Of a DNA stretch of 58,560 nucleotides, positions 44,517 through 53,428 are shown piece after piece. This DNA is from Acidobacteria bacterium UBA7540 (lineage in GTDB: Bacteria > Acidobacteriota > Terriglobia > UBA7540). The position numbers and the translations under genes were made by a program. The notes under the pieces were generated by a model. That model was given only the letters and a program-made list of their open reading frames with translations. It was not told where the DNA came from and did no database searches. The stretch covers positions 277 through 58,836 of the forward strand of contig DLMI01000211.1 of NCBI GenBank assembly GCA_002478145.1, in the 5' to 3' direction. Each line of letters opens with the position of its first letter. Within the stretch, counting starts at the first letter, position 1.

Positions 44517-45023
44517 ATGGGTGTTGAGAAAATCCTGACTTTGGAGCGGGCGTTTGAGGTCGTGGAAGACTTGAAGCGGCGCGGTAAACGCGTGGTTTTC
44601 ACCAATGGGTGTTTTGACCTCCTTCATCCTGGTCACACGCGGCTCCTGGCTGAAGCCAGGAAACTCGGCGACGTGCTGATCGTGGCGATCAACAGCGACC
44701 GCAGCGCACGCGCGCTAAAGGGGCCGGCGCGCACCATTCAACCTGAAGCAGAGCGCGCTGAAATCCTGGCGGCGCTGCAAGCAGTCGATTATGTGACGAT
44801 TTTTGACGACCTCACCCCGCAAGCCGTCATCGCCCGCATGCAGCCACAGGTACTTGTGAAAGGTGGTGATTGGGGGCCAAACGCCATTGTCGGCCGGGCC
44901 GAAGTGGAGGCGGCGGGTGGGCGTGTGGTTTCAATTCCCGTCGTCGAGGGCTTTTCGACATCGTCGCTTATCCAAGCAGCCGTGAGGGCAGTGACGAGTG
45001 ACCCGCCCAGGCGGGACGAGTGA
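44517..45023 (+). CDS. D-glycero-beta-D-manno-heptose 1-phosphate adenylyltransferase-like (HldE/RfaE domain II)
   Basis: 168 residues, corresponding to the C-terminal domain of HldE as a stand-alone protein. It joins AMP to heptose-1-phosphate for lipopolysaccharide core synthesis. [20 protein letters not shown] carries the HxGH nucleotide-binding motif; [14 protein letters not shown] and [10 protein letters not shown] are the other family blocks (ISTT-like). GGAG lies 6 nt before the ATG. The last ten residues (SDPPRRDE) derive from a repeat-like stretch (GACGAGTGAC twice) and are not conserved. The kinase domain must be encoded elsewhere. Confidence 0.9.
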   Translation: MGVEKILTLERAFEVVEDLKRRGKRVVFTNGCFDLLHPGHTRLLAEARKLGDVLIVAINSDRSARALKGPARTIQPEAERAEILAALQAVDYVTIFDDLTPQAVIARMQPQVLVKGGDWGPNAIVGRAEVEAAGGRVVSIPVVEGFSTSSLIQAAVRAVTSDPPRRDE

Positions 45024-45034
45024 CGAACAGAATT

Positions 45035-45173
45035 ATGAATAGTGAATGGTGAATGGTCAATTGGGAACGCGGAACTGGTTTTGCGCGCTGCGCCCAAGGC
45101 GTCTGACTGCTGCACTTCCTCAATTCACAATTCAGAATTTACTATTCACTACCAGAATTGGCCCAGCACCTAG
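45035..45173 (+). repeat. 139-bp dispersed repeat, copy A
   Basis: Begins ATGAATAGTGAATGGTGAAT and ends GGCCCAGCACCTAG. An inverted copy of equal length lies at 55972-56110, with about ten differences by eye. The body has a GC-rich centre (TTGCGCGCTGCGCCCAAGGC) between AT-rich arms rich in GAATAGTGAAT/ATTCACTATTC. No coding capacity. Confidence 0.8.
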
Positions 45174-45275
45174 CCCCGATCTTTCAAAGGCTCAAAGCTG
45201 ACGGCTGATAGCCGAGCGCCGAGATCTGACAACGGACAACTGACTGACAACTGACTACTGACGTCCTTCACATCA
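45174..45275. repeat. Short CTGAC/GACTG repeats before mfd
   Basis: Variants of AACTGACTGACAACTGACTA and GCTGACGGCTGATAGCCGA. Similar text occurs near 32410. The mfd start codon follows without a clear ribosome site. Confidence 0.4.
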
Positions 45276-48200
45276 ATGCCTAATTCGCAGTCGCTTCTGC
45301 ATCCCATTCTCGAGCACGCTGCTTTTCGCAGCGCCTTACGAGCCCTGACTGCTGACTCATCCGCAGCACGGTCGCCGGTGACTATTTCCGGCTTGACAAG
45401 CTCCACCAAGGCGCTGGTGGTGGCGGGAGTTGCCCACAAACTGTCTCGCCCGGTGGTTGTCCTGACTTCGGATAACGAGACCGCAGCCCATCTCCAGCGC
45501 ACAACCTCAACATTTTGTGCCTGGCTCGAACCACTCTCCAGCCCGGCCGTACTGACGCTCCCGGCACTGGACTGCTCTCCTTACGAAGGTCGTTCCCCAC
45601 ACGCCGAGATTCTCGAACAAAGGGCGGTGACCCTGTGGAACGTGGCGCGAGGGCGGACGCGCGTGTTGTACGTCCCGGTGGCAGCAGCGCCGGGGCGCTT
45701 CCGGGAGCGCGCCCTCTACTCTTCCCTTGCGCTGGAACTCAAAGTCGGCGATGAACTGGACCTCGACGATCTCATGGAGCACCTCGGCGGGGTGGGATAC
45801 GAACGGGGAGAACCAGTCTCCGATGTGGGCCAATTCTCAGTGCGGGGAGGAATCGTGGATATTTTTCCTCCCGAGGCGGAATGGCCCTTCCGCCTTGAAT
45901 TTTCCGGGGATCAGATTGAATCCCTGCGTGAGTTTGACCCCGATACGCAGCGCTCGCGAAAGCCCGTTCCGGCAGCCTTGCTTCTTCCGCTTTCGGAAAT
46001 AAGACGCTCCCGCCAATTCTTCGAGAAGCTAATCCGCGCCCTTGAGAAACGGGCCATTCCACGGCGACTGGCGGGGGCCCAAACGAACCCTCCAGTTGAA
46101 CTCGAACCCGAGTGGGCGAGCGAGTACGCAAATCCTTTCCCGGGATGGGAGTTTTTCGCCCCTCTGGTTGAACCCCACCCCAACAGCCTGTTCGCGTTAT
46201 TTGACAACCCCATAGTGCTCTGGGACGAGCCCCTGGACCGCAACGCGCAATTGAAGCGATTCCTGGAAGGGTTGGCGTCGGGTTTTGACGAGGTCCGCGA
46301 CGTCATTCCGCCTCGCCCTAGGCCCGAGGATATCTTCCTCACCGAGCAAGAGTTCCTACAGAGCATTCGGGCAGTGCCACAAATCTATCTCAAAGAACTC
46401 TCCTTCGAATTCACGCCAGGGGCAGCGATCGAAGGCCCCTCCAGCGATTCAGAAGCGCATGGAATCGAGCACCGCGAGGACACCCAGAAGACAGCGGCGA
46501 GCGCGGCCGGGCAGAGCCCTCCCCTACCTGATTACGGGGCGGCGGGGCAGAGCCCTCCCCTACCCAATCCCGAGCTGGTTCTTCTCACCCAACCCTCCCC
46601 GAAATTCCAAGCCGGAGTTAAGGGTTTAGTGGATAGCTTGCGAAGCAATTTAGGGCAAGGCATGTCCGTGGTCCTCGTTGTTCCTACCAGCGGAAAAGCG
46701 GAACGGCTGCGCGGAATTCTCACTGAATACGAGATCCCCTTCAGCACCGCGACTCAAGGGAGCATCTCCGCTGAGCCACGCCATGGTGGGGAACTCGGCA
46801 GGACTGCCGGTGTGGCACTCATGGCCCACGGCGATCTTTCCGAGGGGTTCGTCATCCCCGATTTGGAAGAAATGTGGCTGGCGGACAGCGACCTGTTCGG
46901 AGGATTCGACTGGGCTTCCCGTCGCCGCGAGCACTCCGGGACTCTAGCCTTCATTTCGGGCCTGGGCGATCTTAAGGTGGGCGACTACGTGGTGCATGTT
47001 GACCACGGGGTGGGGATCTATCAAGGGCTGCGCCAACTCAGTGTCAGCGGGTCTTTGCGCGACTTCATGCTGCTGACGTATCAGGATGAGGCCAAGCTGT
47101 ACGTCCCCCTGGAGCGCTTGGATTTGGTGGAGAAGTACCGGTCCAGCGGCGACGGCGTCAAACCCGTTCTCGATCGGCTGGGAGGATCCGGTTGGGAGCG
47201 CACCAAGAAACGCGTCAAGCGGGCCTTGCGCGACATGGCGCAAGAACTCCTGCAGTTGTACGCCGAACGGAAGATGTGCGGCGGCACACCCACCAGCCCT
47301 GACACCCCCTGGCAGAAAGAGTTCGAAGACGCCTTTGAATTCGAGGAAACCCCCGACCAGTTGAAAGCCCTGGCAGACATCAAGCAAGACTTGGAAAGCC
47401 CCGAACCCATGGATCGGGTCCTCTGCGGGGACGTGGGCTATGGAAAAACCGAACTGGCCATGCGCGCTGCCTTTAAGGTCATCCAGGATGGGCGGCAAGT
47501 GGCGCTGCTGGCGCCCACCACCGTCCTCGCGTTCCAGCACTACACAACCTTTCAGCAGCGGCTCGCCGCCTTCCCCATGCGCGTGGAAATGCTCAGCCGT
47601 TTCCGGCTACCCGCCGAGCAGAAAAAGATCGTGGCCGAGGCCGAGGCCGGCAAGGTGGATGTCCTGATCGGAACTCACCGCCTGCTCTCGAAAGACGTGC
47701 ACTTCCGCGACCTTGGGCTACTGATCGTCGATGAGGAGCAGCGGTTCGGAGTGGCGGCGAAGGAGAAGCTGAGGAAACTCAAGGCGGGGGTGGACGTGCT
47801 GGCGATGTCCGCCACACCCATCCCCCGCACCCTGCACATGTCGGTGGGCGGATTGCGCGACCTCTCCGTCATCGAGACTCCGCCGCGAGGCCGGCTGGCC
47901 ATTCAAACCACGGTAGCGCCCTTCAACCAGAGCCTAATTCAGTCCGCCATCCTGCAAGAGATGCAACGGGAGGGCCAGGTCTTCTTGGTCCACAACCGTG
48001 TGGAGTCAATCTTCAGCATAGCCGCGATCGTGCAACGTCTGGCGCCCAGCGCGCGGATCGGTGTGGCGCACGGGCAAATGGAAGAGAAAGAGCTCGAAAG
48101 GGTCATGCTCAAGTTCATGCAGGCCGAGTACGACGTCCTGGTGGCGACGGCGCTGATTGAAAACGGCCTCGACATCCCCCGCGCCAACACCATCATTGTC

Positions 48201-48959
48201 AATCACGCGGAGCGCTTTGGCTTAGCCGATCTTTACCAGCTTCGCGGCCGGGTGGGGCGGTCGAGCCGCCGCGCCTATGCTTACTTCCTCGTGGCCGCCG
48301 AGGAAACATTGACCCCGACGGCTCGCCGGCGGCTGGCGGCGCTGAAAGAGTTCTCGGAGCTGGGCGCCGGCTTCCGCCTCGCGGCCTTGGACCTTGAATT
48401 GCGCGGTGCGGGCAACCTCCTGGGCGCCGAACAGCATGGACATTTGAATGCCATCGGCATCGACCTCTACCTGAAGATGCTCGAACAAACCGTCGAAGAA
48501 CTGAAAGGCGCCCCACAGAAGATTGAGGTCCGCACCACACTTAACCTGGGACTTGATATCAAAATTCCCGACAGCTACGTCGCCGACGAGAGCCAGCGCC
48601 TGCGTCTGTATAAGCGGATTTCCAGCCTGGCAACGCCCGAAGCGCGTGCGGAACTCGAAGCCGAGCTCACCGACCGTTATGGGCCCATTCCTCCCTCAGT
48701 TTCAAACCTCCTCTCGTATGGACTTCTGAAATCCGCCGCCGAGCAACTTCTAGTGCAATCCATTGAAAGAAAGGCGGAAGATATTTGGATGCGGTTTCAT
48801 GAGCAAACTCCCCTGGAGCCCAGAAGAATAACCACATTCGTGCGGCGACGCCGTGAAGCGAGCCTTCGACCTGACGGCGTCTTGCGTTTCAGGTTGCGCA
48901 ACCTGGGGGAGAATACTTTGCAGGAAATCCAAAATGTCTTGCAGGAATTGCAAACCTAG
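45276..48959 (+). CDS. mfd: Transcription-repair coupling factor Mfd
   Basis: 1227 residues. It pushes RNA polymerase off lesions and recruits UvrA. Residues about 1-390 form the UvrB-like, UvrA-binding module (LPALDCSPYEGRSPHAEI, VRGGIVDIFPPEAEWPFRLE). The RNA-polymerase-interacting domain starts near 565 (LKVGDYVVHVDHGVGIYQGL). The translocase has GDVGYGKTELAMRA (about 716-729), DEEQRFGV (about 819), SATPIPRTLHMS, and ATALIENGLDIP with QLRGRVGRS. The TRCF C-terminal domain follows. At residues 412-430 the linker holds two GQSPPLP copies encoded by a 20-bp direct repeat. The start has no obvious ribosome site. Confidence 0.97.
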   Translation: MPNSQSLLHPILEHAAFRSALRALTADSSAARSPVTISGLTSSTKALVVAGVAHKLSRPVVVLTSDNETAAHLQRTTSTFCAWLEPLSSPAVLTLPALDCSPYEGRSPHAEILEQRAVTLWNVARGRTRVLYVPVAAAPGRFRERALYSSLALELKVGDELDLDDLMEHLGGVGYERGEPVSDVGQFSVRGGIVDIFPPEAEWPFRLEFSGDQIESLREFDPDTQRSRKPVPAALLLPLSEIRRSRQFFEKLIRALEKRAIPRRLAGAQTNPPVELEPEWASEYANPFPGWEFFAPLVEPHPNSLFALFDNPIVLWDEPLDRNAQLKRFLEGLASGFDEVRDVIPPRPRPEDIFLTEQEFLQSIRAVPQIYLKELSFEFTPGAAIEGPSSDSEAHGIEHREDTQKTAASAAGQSPPLPDYGAAGQSPPLPNPELVLLTQPSPKFQAGVKGLVDSLRSNLGQGMSVVLVVPTSGKAERLRGILTEYEIPFSTATQGSISAEPRHGGELGRTAGVALMAHGDLSEGFVIPDLEEMWLADSDLFGGFDWASRRREHSGTLAFISGLGDLKVGDYVVHVDHGVGIYQGLRQLSVSGSLRDFMLLTYQDEAKLYVPLERLDLVEKYRSSGDGVKPVLDRLGGSGWERTKKRVKRALRDMAQELLQLYAERKMCGGTPTSPDTPWQKEFEDAFEFEETPDQLKALADIKQDLESPEPMDRVLCGDVGYGKTELAMRAAFKVIQDGRQVALLAPTTVLAFQHYTTFQQRLAAFPMRVEMLSRFRLPAEQKKIVAEAEAGKVDVLIGTHRLLSKDVHFRDLGLLIVDEEQRFGVAAKEKLRKLKAGVDVLAMSATPIPRTLHMSVGGLRDLSVIETPPRGRLAIQTTVAPFNQSLIQSAILQEMQREGQVFLVHNRVESIFSIAAIVQRLAPSARIGVAHGQMEEKELERVMLKFMQAEYDVLVATALIENGLDIPRANTIIVNHAERFGLADLYQLRGRVGRSSRRAYAYFLVAAEETLTPTARRRLAALKEFSELGAGFRLAALDLELRGAGNLLGAEQHGHLNAIGIDLYLKMLEQTVEELKGAPQKIEVRTTLNLGLDIKIPDSYVADESQRLRLYKRISSLATPEARAELEAELTDRYGPIPPSVSNLLSYGLLKSAAEQLLVQSIERKAEDIWMRFHEQTPLEPRRITTFVRRRREASLRPDGVLRFRLRNLGENTLQEIQNVLQELQT
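46509..46564 (+). repeat. Intragenic 20-bp direct repeat in mfd
   Basis: GGGCAGAGCCCTCCCCTACC at 46509-46528 and again at 46545-46564, 36 bp apart, so in frame. Each contains the short palindrome GGGCAGAGCCC and encodes GQSPPLP. It sits in a linker between two Mfd domains. Confidence 0.85.
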
Positions 48960-49071
48960 CATTAAGATGACTAAGGCTCGATAGGGTCGAGTGTTTGGGG
49001 GAAACAACTCCGGCAGGCGAAACGATATCGAAGATTATAGGGACTTCGGGTTTCGCGAGGGGTTAAAGGAA

Positions 49072-50097
49072 ATGACCAGACGAAGATGGGCTTTACTGGC
49101 AGGAGTGGCGCTGGCAACGGGCGTTGCTTGCCTGACCCTACAGGGCGCAAAAATAGTTGAGCGCATCATTGCGCGCGTCAACAGTGAGATCATCACCCAA
49201 CGGGCGTACGAACAGGAGCAAGAGAAACTCCGCCAGCAACTCGCCCAGCAATACTCGGGCGCCGAACTCGAGGCCCAATATAAAGAACAAAGCAAGAACC
49301 TCTTACGCGACCTGATCGACGAATCGCTCATGGTCCAGAAGGCCAAAGATGATGATATCAACGTCGAGACGGACGTGGTCAAGGAGCTCGACGGCATTCG
49401 CAAGAAGAACAACTTGGCAACCCTCGAGGAACTGGAGACAGATGTCGAGAAGCAAGGATTGAATTACGAGGACTATAAAGACCAGATCCGCCGCAACCTG
49501 TTGATGCGAGAAGTCATCGGCCGCGAGGTAGGCTCCCGGATTCAGTTGTCGCGCGACGACGCGAGGAAATTCTACGAAGCCCACAAGAAGGAATTCGAAT
49601 CTCCTGGCATGGTGCGCCTCGGACAGATTCTCATCTCCACTGAAAAACGAAAGCCGGAAGAAGCCGAGAAGAGCGCGAACGACGCCCTCGCCGAATTGAA
49701 GGCCGGACAACGTTTTGCGGAGGTTGCGAAAAAGTACTCCGACGGGCCAAGCGCTGAGCAAGGTGGCGACGTGGGATTCATGAAGGAAGCATCGCTAGCG
49801 CCGGATATCGCTGCGGTGGTTGCTAAGTTGGACGTCAATGAATTTAGCAACCCTATTCAGATTAAATACGGGTATATCATTCTCAAGGTCCAGGAACGAT
49901 ACAGCGCCGGTATTCCCAAATTTGAAGAAGTCGAACAACGCGTCAACGAAGTCCTTTACGACCAGAGAATGCAGCCGGATTTGCGGGAATACCTGAAACG
50001 ACTCCGCAAAGAAAGCTATATCTACAAGGCCCCCGGATACGTTGACACGGGCGAAGAACGACCAAGCGAAACCCAACTGGCAAATAGAGGGCAATGA
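49072..50097 (+). CDS. SurA/PpiC-like peptidyl-prolyl isomerase, periplasmic
   Basis: 341 residues from the ATG at 49072 (MTRRRWALLAGVALATGVAC), which gives a signal peptide or lipoprotein-like N-terminus; a GTG at 48991 would mask it. Residues 30-190 form the SurA-type N-terminal helical chaperone domain (VNSEIITQRAYEQEQEKLRQ; RDLIDESLMVQKA). A parvulin domain at about 180-275 has VRLGQILIST, FAEVAKKYSDGPSAEQGGDV and QIKYGYIILKVQER. It should help outer-membrane protein folding. Its stop overlaps the next start by 4 bp (ATGA). Confidence 0.9.
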   Translation: MTRRRWALLAGVALATGVACLTLQGAKIVERIIARVNSEIITQRAYEQEQEKLRQQLAQQYSGAELEAQYKEQSKNLLRDLIDESLMVQKAKDDDINVETDVVKELDGIRKKNNLATLEELETDVEKQGLNYEDYKDQIRRNLLMREVIGREVGSRIQLSRDDARKFYEAHKKEFESPGMVRLGQILISTEKRKPEEAEKSANDALAELKAGQRFAEVAKKYSDGPSAEQGGDVGFMKEASLAPDIAAVVAKLDVNEFSNPIQIKYGYIILKVQERYSAGIPKFEEVEQRVNEVLYDQRMQPDLREYLKRLRKESYIYKAPGYVDTGEERPSETQLANRGQ

Positions 50098-51083
50098 AGG
50101 AGCGCTTCGTAACCGACCTCAGCCCGGACGCCCAGGTTCGAACCACCTTCCTAGTTCAAGCCCGCGAACGGAAAATCGCCCGCACGGGAAGCGCGTACCT
50201 TGACTTGGACCTGCGCGACGCGAGCGGGGTTGTGCGCGCCAAACTGTGGGACTGTGATCGGCATGCGCTGGATTTCGAGGTTGAGGATATCGTGGCGGTG
50301 GACGGGGTTGTCGAGGACTACCAGGGGACTCTACAGATTCGGGTGCGCAAGATTTCCAGGTGCTCTCCCGACGACGTGGACCTTTTCGACTACCTTCCGC
50401 ATTCACGCCGAGACCCTGAGGAAATGTACGTCACACTGCTAGACCGCCTGCGCCGGGTGCCCGAGGGACCTTTGCGAATGCTATTACTTACCATCATGGA
50501 AGACCCCTCGATCGCAGAGAAGTACAAGAGGGCCCCCGCCGCGATGAGTTATCACCATGCTTTTCTGGGTGGCCTTCTCGAGCATGTCTTGTCGCTGGTA
50601 CAACTCGGCGACCAGGTTTGCGACCACTACGAGTTCCTGCGCCGCGACCTGCTGCTGGCCGGGCTGGTGCTGCATGACGTTGGAAAAATTGAGGAGCTGA
50701 GTTTCTCTCGTGGCTTCCGGTATTCCACACGGGGACAGTTGCTGGGCCACATTTCGATAGGCCTCGAAATGGTGCAGGAGAAAATGCGTCAGATCCCCGG
50801 CTTCCCCGCGGAGTTAAAGGGCCAGATCGAGCACATTATCCTTTCCCACCACGGTAAAGTGGAGTTCGGGTCGCCCAAAGAGCCTGTGTTTCCTGAAGCT
50901 CTCGTCGTCCACTTCCTCGACGAGATGGATTCCAAACTGGAAGCGATGCGCGCCCAGTATGCGACTGACCAGGACCGTCCCGGCGATTGGACAGCCCGCA
51001 ACCCGGCGCTGCGAAGGGAACTCTTGAAGATCGAGAGAGGCTCGCCCGCCTCCTCGAATGGTCCCGATGCGGAAAAACCGTGA
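50094..51083 (+). CDS. YhaM-like 3'-5' exoribonuclease (OB + HD domain)
   Basis: 329 residues. An OB-fold nucleic-acid-binding domain comes first (about 10-110: YLDLDLRDASGVVRAKLWDC), then an HD hydrolase domain (about 155-300) with metal ligands in YHHAFLGGLLEHVLS, LVLHDVGKIEE, LLGHISIGLEM and HIILSHHG. This architecture matches YhaM/CBF1-type 3'-5' exoribonucleases, which also act on DNA. Start overlaps the upstream stop; its own stop overlaps the next GTG, so three genes are coupled. Confidence 0.88.
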   Translation: MKERFVTDLSPDAQVRTTFLVQARERKIARTGSAYLDLDLRDASGVVRAKLWDCDRHALDFEVEDIVAVDGVVEDYQGTLQIRVRKISRCSPDDVDLFDYLPHSRRDPEEMYVTLLDRLRRVPEGPLRMLLLTIMEDPSIAEKYKRAPAAMSYHHAFLGGLLEHVLSLVQLGDQVCDHYEFLRRDLLLAGLVLHDVGKIEELSFSRGFRYSTRGQLLGHISIGLEMVQEKMRQIPGFPAELKGQIEHIILSHHGKVEFGSPKEPVFPEALVVHFLDEMDSKLEAMRAQYATDQDRPGDWTARNPALRRELLKIERGSPASSNGPDAEKP

Positions 51084-51538
51084 GCAACCTGGCGTCACCA
51101 TCTGACATCCTCAGAATCCTTCCTCATCGTTACCCCTTTTTGTTCGTCGATCAAGTAACTGAATTCATTCCGGGCCAGCGAATCGCGGCCACCAAACGCT
51201 TTTCGGTGGACGACGCGGCCCCGCGCGGTTACCTTCCGGCTTCCCCGATCATTTCGGTCGGGATACTGTTGGAATTGGTCACCCAGCTTGGAGCAATCTT
51301 GGTTATGGAGCGACCCGAGATGGCCGGAAAAGTGGCCGTGATTCTGCAAATTCCCTCGGCACAACTTATGAAGCCAGTTGAGCCCGGCGATACCCTCCGT
51401 GTGGAGGCGGAGGTGATAAGAATCGGCGAGCGTCTGGGTGAACTCCACGGAGCCATCTACCACGCAAGGGAACTCGTGGCCGAGGGGAGAGTGCGGTTCG
51501 CGATTGCCGACGCAGCACAAATTGATTTTAGATTTTAG
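51080..51538 (+). CDS. FabZ-like 3-hydroxyacyl-ACP dehydratase
   Basis: GTG at 51080 overlaps the preceding TGA (GTGA). 152 residues. Hot-dog fold: ILPHRYPFLFVD with catalytic H16, and SPIISVGILLELVTQLGA with E65 in the long helix. True FabZ reads FPGxPIMPGVLxxEALAQ at this point; here the MPG is replaced by ISVG and the F-P-G by L-P-A, so it may be a FabZ/FabA-like relative with a different substrate. It would dehydrate 3-hydroxyacyl-ACP in fatty acid synthesis. Confidence 0.82.
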   Translation: MSNLASPSDILRILPHRYPFLFVDQVTEFIPGQRIAATKRFSVDDAAPRGYLPASPIISVGILLELVTQLGAILVMERPEMAGKVAVILQIPSAQLMKPVEPGDTLRVEAEVIRIGERLGELHGAIYHARELVAEGRVRFAIADAAQIDFRF

Positions 51539-51659
51539 ATTTTGGATTCTGCCTGAAGGCCGAATTCTGATTGTCCGGGATTTTAGATTTTAGATTCTAG
51601 ATTTTGCCTGGGTCCTGATTCGTTATTGCCTGAATCCTGAATCCCGACTCCTGAGCTCC
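51539..51659. repeat. GATTTTAGA / GAATCCTGA repeat tract
   Basis: About 120 bp composed of variants of GATTTTAGATTTTAGATTCT followed by GAATCCTGAATCCCGACTCC. Same style as the tracts at 54815, 55862 and 57300. No ribosome site is visible for the next gene, which starts at the tract's end. Confidence 0.75.
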
Positions 51660-52667
51660 ATGCTATTCGAAGAACTGCGAATTCGTGATGTGGTGATCCG
51701 GCCGGCCCATATCCTGGCGCCGATGGCCGGCATTACCGACACTGTGTTCCGCCGGTTCATCAAACGATTGGGCGGATGCGGACTGATTATGACGGAGTTC
51801 GTGTCCAGCGAAGGAATGCTTCGTCAAAACCTGCGCTCCAAGCGCTACTTGTATTACACCGAGGAAGAAAGGCCAATTTCCGCGCAGCTTTTTGGCGCCG
51901 ATCCTGACCACCTGGCGGAGGCGGCTCGCGTGATCGAAGAGCTAGGCTTCAACCTGGTCGACCTGAACCTGGGCTGCCCCGCCAAGAAGGTCGTAAAGTG
52001 CGGCGGCTCAGGCTTGCTTCGCGACCTCCCGTTGCTCGAGAAGATCCTGCGAAAGATTCGCGCCGCGGTACGGATTCCCTTTACCATAAAGTTCCGCTCC
52101 GGCTGGAGTGAGGCGGAGATCGTGGCACTCCAAGTGGCACGCATGGCTGAGGAGTGCGGCGTTGAAGCGCTGAGCGTTCATCCTCGGACGCGCCTGCAAG
52201 GGTTCAGCGGGCGTGCCCGATGGCAGATTATCCAAGAGGTGAAGTCCCGGGTGCGCATCCCGGTAATCGGCAACGGCGACGTGGTGACTCCGCCGGACGC
52301 CCTTGCCCTTTACCAGCAGACGGGCTGCGATGCCGTGATGATCGGGCGCGCCGCCGCCTCCAATCCATGGATATTCCGCCAGCTTTCGGATTTCTTCCGA
52401 AACGGGACATTCACGCAGCCCACCGAGGCTGACCGCTACCAGTTGATCCGTTCCTATTATCAAATGTTGGTGACCGAAGAGGTTCCCGGCGCGGTAGGCA
52501 AGATGAAACAGTTCGCAAGCTGGTTCACACACGGAGTCCGCAAGGGGGCAGAACTCCGCAGGTCGATCCAGAGCGCGCGTGGCGCCCGCGAAGTCCTGGA
52601 TCGAGTCGACCAGTTCTTCAGCCCCTGCGTTTCAGCAGTGACCGAGCCGGAGGAGGTCGCCTCTTGA
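51660..52667 (+). CDS. dusB: tRNA-dihydrouridine synthase (DusB-like)
   Basis: 335 residues. FMN- and NADPH-dependent reduction of uridines in the tRNA D-loop. The TIM-barrel motifs are clear: LAPMAGITDTVFRRFIKRLG, ISAQLFGADPDHLAEAAR, VDLNLGCPAKKVVKCGGSGL (catalytic Cys about 106), IPFTIKFRSGW, LSVHPRTRLQGFSGRARW, IPVIGNGDVVTP and DAVMIGRAAASNPWIFRQL (FMN phosphate). The C-terminal helical tRNA-binding domain follows. The subfamily call (DusB rather than DusA/C) rests on general similarity. Confidence 0.93.
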   Translation: MLFEELRIRDVVIRPAHILAPMAGITDTVFRRFIKRLGGCGLIMTEFVSSEGMLRQNLRSKRYLYYTEEERPISAQLFGADPDHLAEAARVIEELGFNLVDLNLGCPAKKVVKCGGSGLLRDLPLLEKILRKIRAAVRIPFTIKFRSGWSEAEIVALQVARMAEECGVEALSVHPRTRLQGFSGRARWQIIQEVKSRVRIPVIGNGDVVTPPDALALYQQTGCDAVMIGRAAASNPWIFRQLSDFFRNGTFTQPTEADRYQLIRSYYQMLVTEEVPGAVGKMKQFASWFTHGVRKGAELRRSIQSARGAREVLDRVDQFFSPCVSAVTEPEEVAS

Positions 52668-52691
52668 ACTCCAGGGAGGCTTGACTCGCCC

Positions 52692-53048
52692 ATGGACAAC
52701 TCAGAAAGACCGGCTGGAAGTGAACGACGGGCTCAGAGGCGGCTGAAAACCGCGATGCCCATCCGGGTCCGTGGGGTCGATGCACGGGGAACGGAATTTG
52801 AGGAGTCAACGGTGACCGTGGAAGTTAGCCGGCGAGGCCTTTCTTTCCTGACCGAGCTGGAATTGAAACCTCCTGCAACGGTGACGGTAGTAATCCCCGG
52901 CCGCGGACCAAGACACCCCGGAGAAGGGGCAACGGACTTCTTTTCGACGGCGGCTGTCGTCCGCATCCTTAAAGAGGCTGACTCGTACCGCGTTAGCCTC
53001 CGGTTCATCGGCGCCACCCTGACCACATACAGCGCCGAGACTCCTTAG
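52692..53048 (+). CDS. PilZ-domain protein
   Basis: 118 residues. The N-terminal RRAQRR (residues 12-17) matches RxxxR of the c-di-GMP site, and VEVSRRGLSF stands where the (D/N)xSxxG motif is expected, with the acidic residue kept only as E. A beta-barrel pattern follows (VVRILKEADSYRVSLRFIGA). It could bind c-di-GMP weakly or be a degenerate member. The stop TAG is part of a TTAGCAGGACGCTC sequence resembling the MITE end at 37855. Confidence 0.8.
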   Translation: MDNSERPAGSERRAQRRLKTAMPIRVRGVDARGTEFEESTVTVEVSRRGLSFLTELELKPPATVTVVIPGRGPRHPGEGATDFFSTAAVVRILKEADSYRVSLRFIGATLTTYSAETP

Positions 53049-53066
53049 CAGGACGCTCAAGAAAGG

Positions 53067-53304
53067 TATTAGTCCGGATTTCTCACCGGGCTAAACCACT
53101 TTCCTCGAGCCGCCGGAAGGGCGGGGCTTCAGCCCCGCCGAAAAAGCCAGCTCCAATTTTCTGTCCGTCTCGCGCCCCGCGGTCGCCGCGGCGACCAGCC
53201 GCAAGCTGCGCGGGTCGCGAGAGACTGGAATAATCAGGAAGGTCACGTAACGGCGGGGCTGAAGCCCCGCCCTTCCCTTCCGCGGTGAGAAATCCCCGTT
53301 AGTA
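53067..53304. mobile_element. Nested MITE-like element of 238 bp
   Basis: Outer arms TATTAGTCCGGATTTCTCAC(CG) at 53067-53088 and the complement of TACTAACGGGGATTTCTCAC(CG) at 53283-53304. Inner arms GGAAGGGCGGGGCTTCAGCC(CCGCC) at 53115-53139 and its exact complement at 53252-53276. The inner arms are also self-complementary (GGCGGGGCTTCAGCCCCGCC). No coding capacity. Confidence 0.8.
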
Positions 53305-53428
53305 TGTCCTTGGGAGCGAAGGAGTCAGGAGTCAGAATAAAGGCTTCGAGGTATCGAGGGGCAGCGGGTTTGCGGTAAACGAACCCCCCGCCACGAGTCA
53401 CCCGTCACTTCTCTTTTTCAGCGACCCG
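53305..53428. other. Gap downstream of rsmI
   Basis: Contains short AGGAGTCAG-type repeat text near 53320 and GAGTCACCCGTCACTTC near 53395. No gene. Confidence 0.4.
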
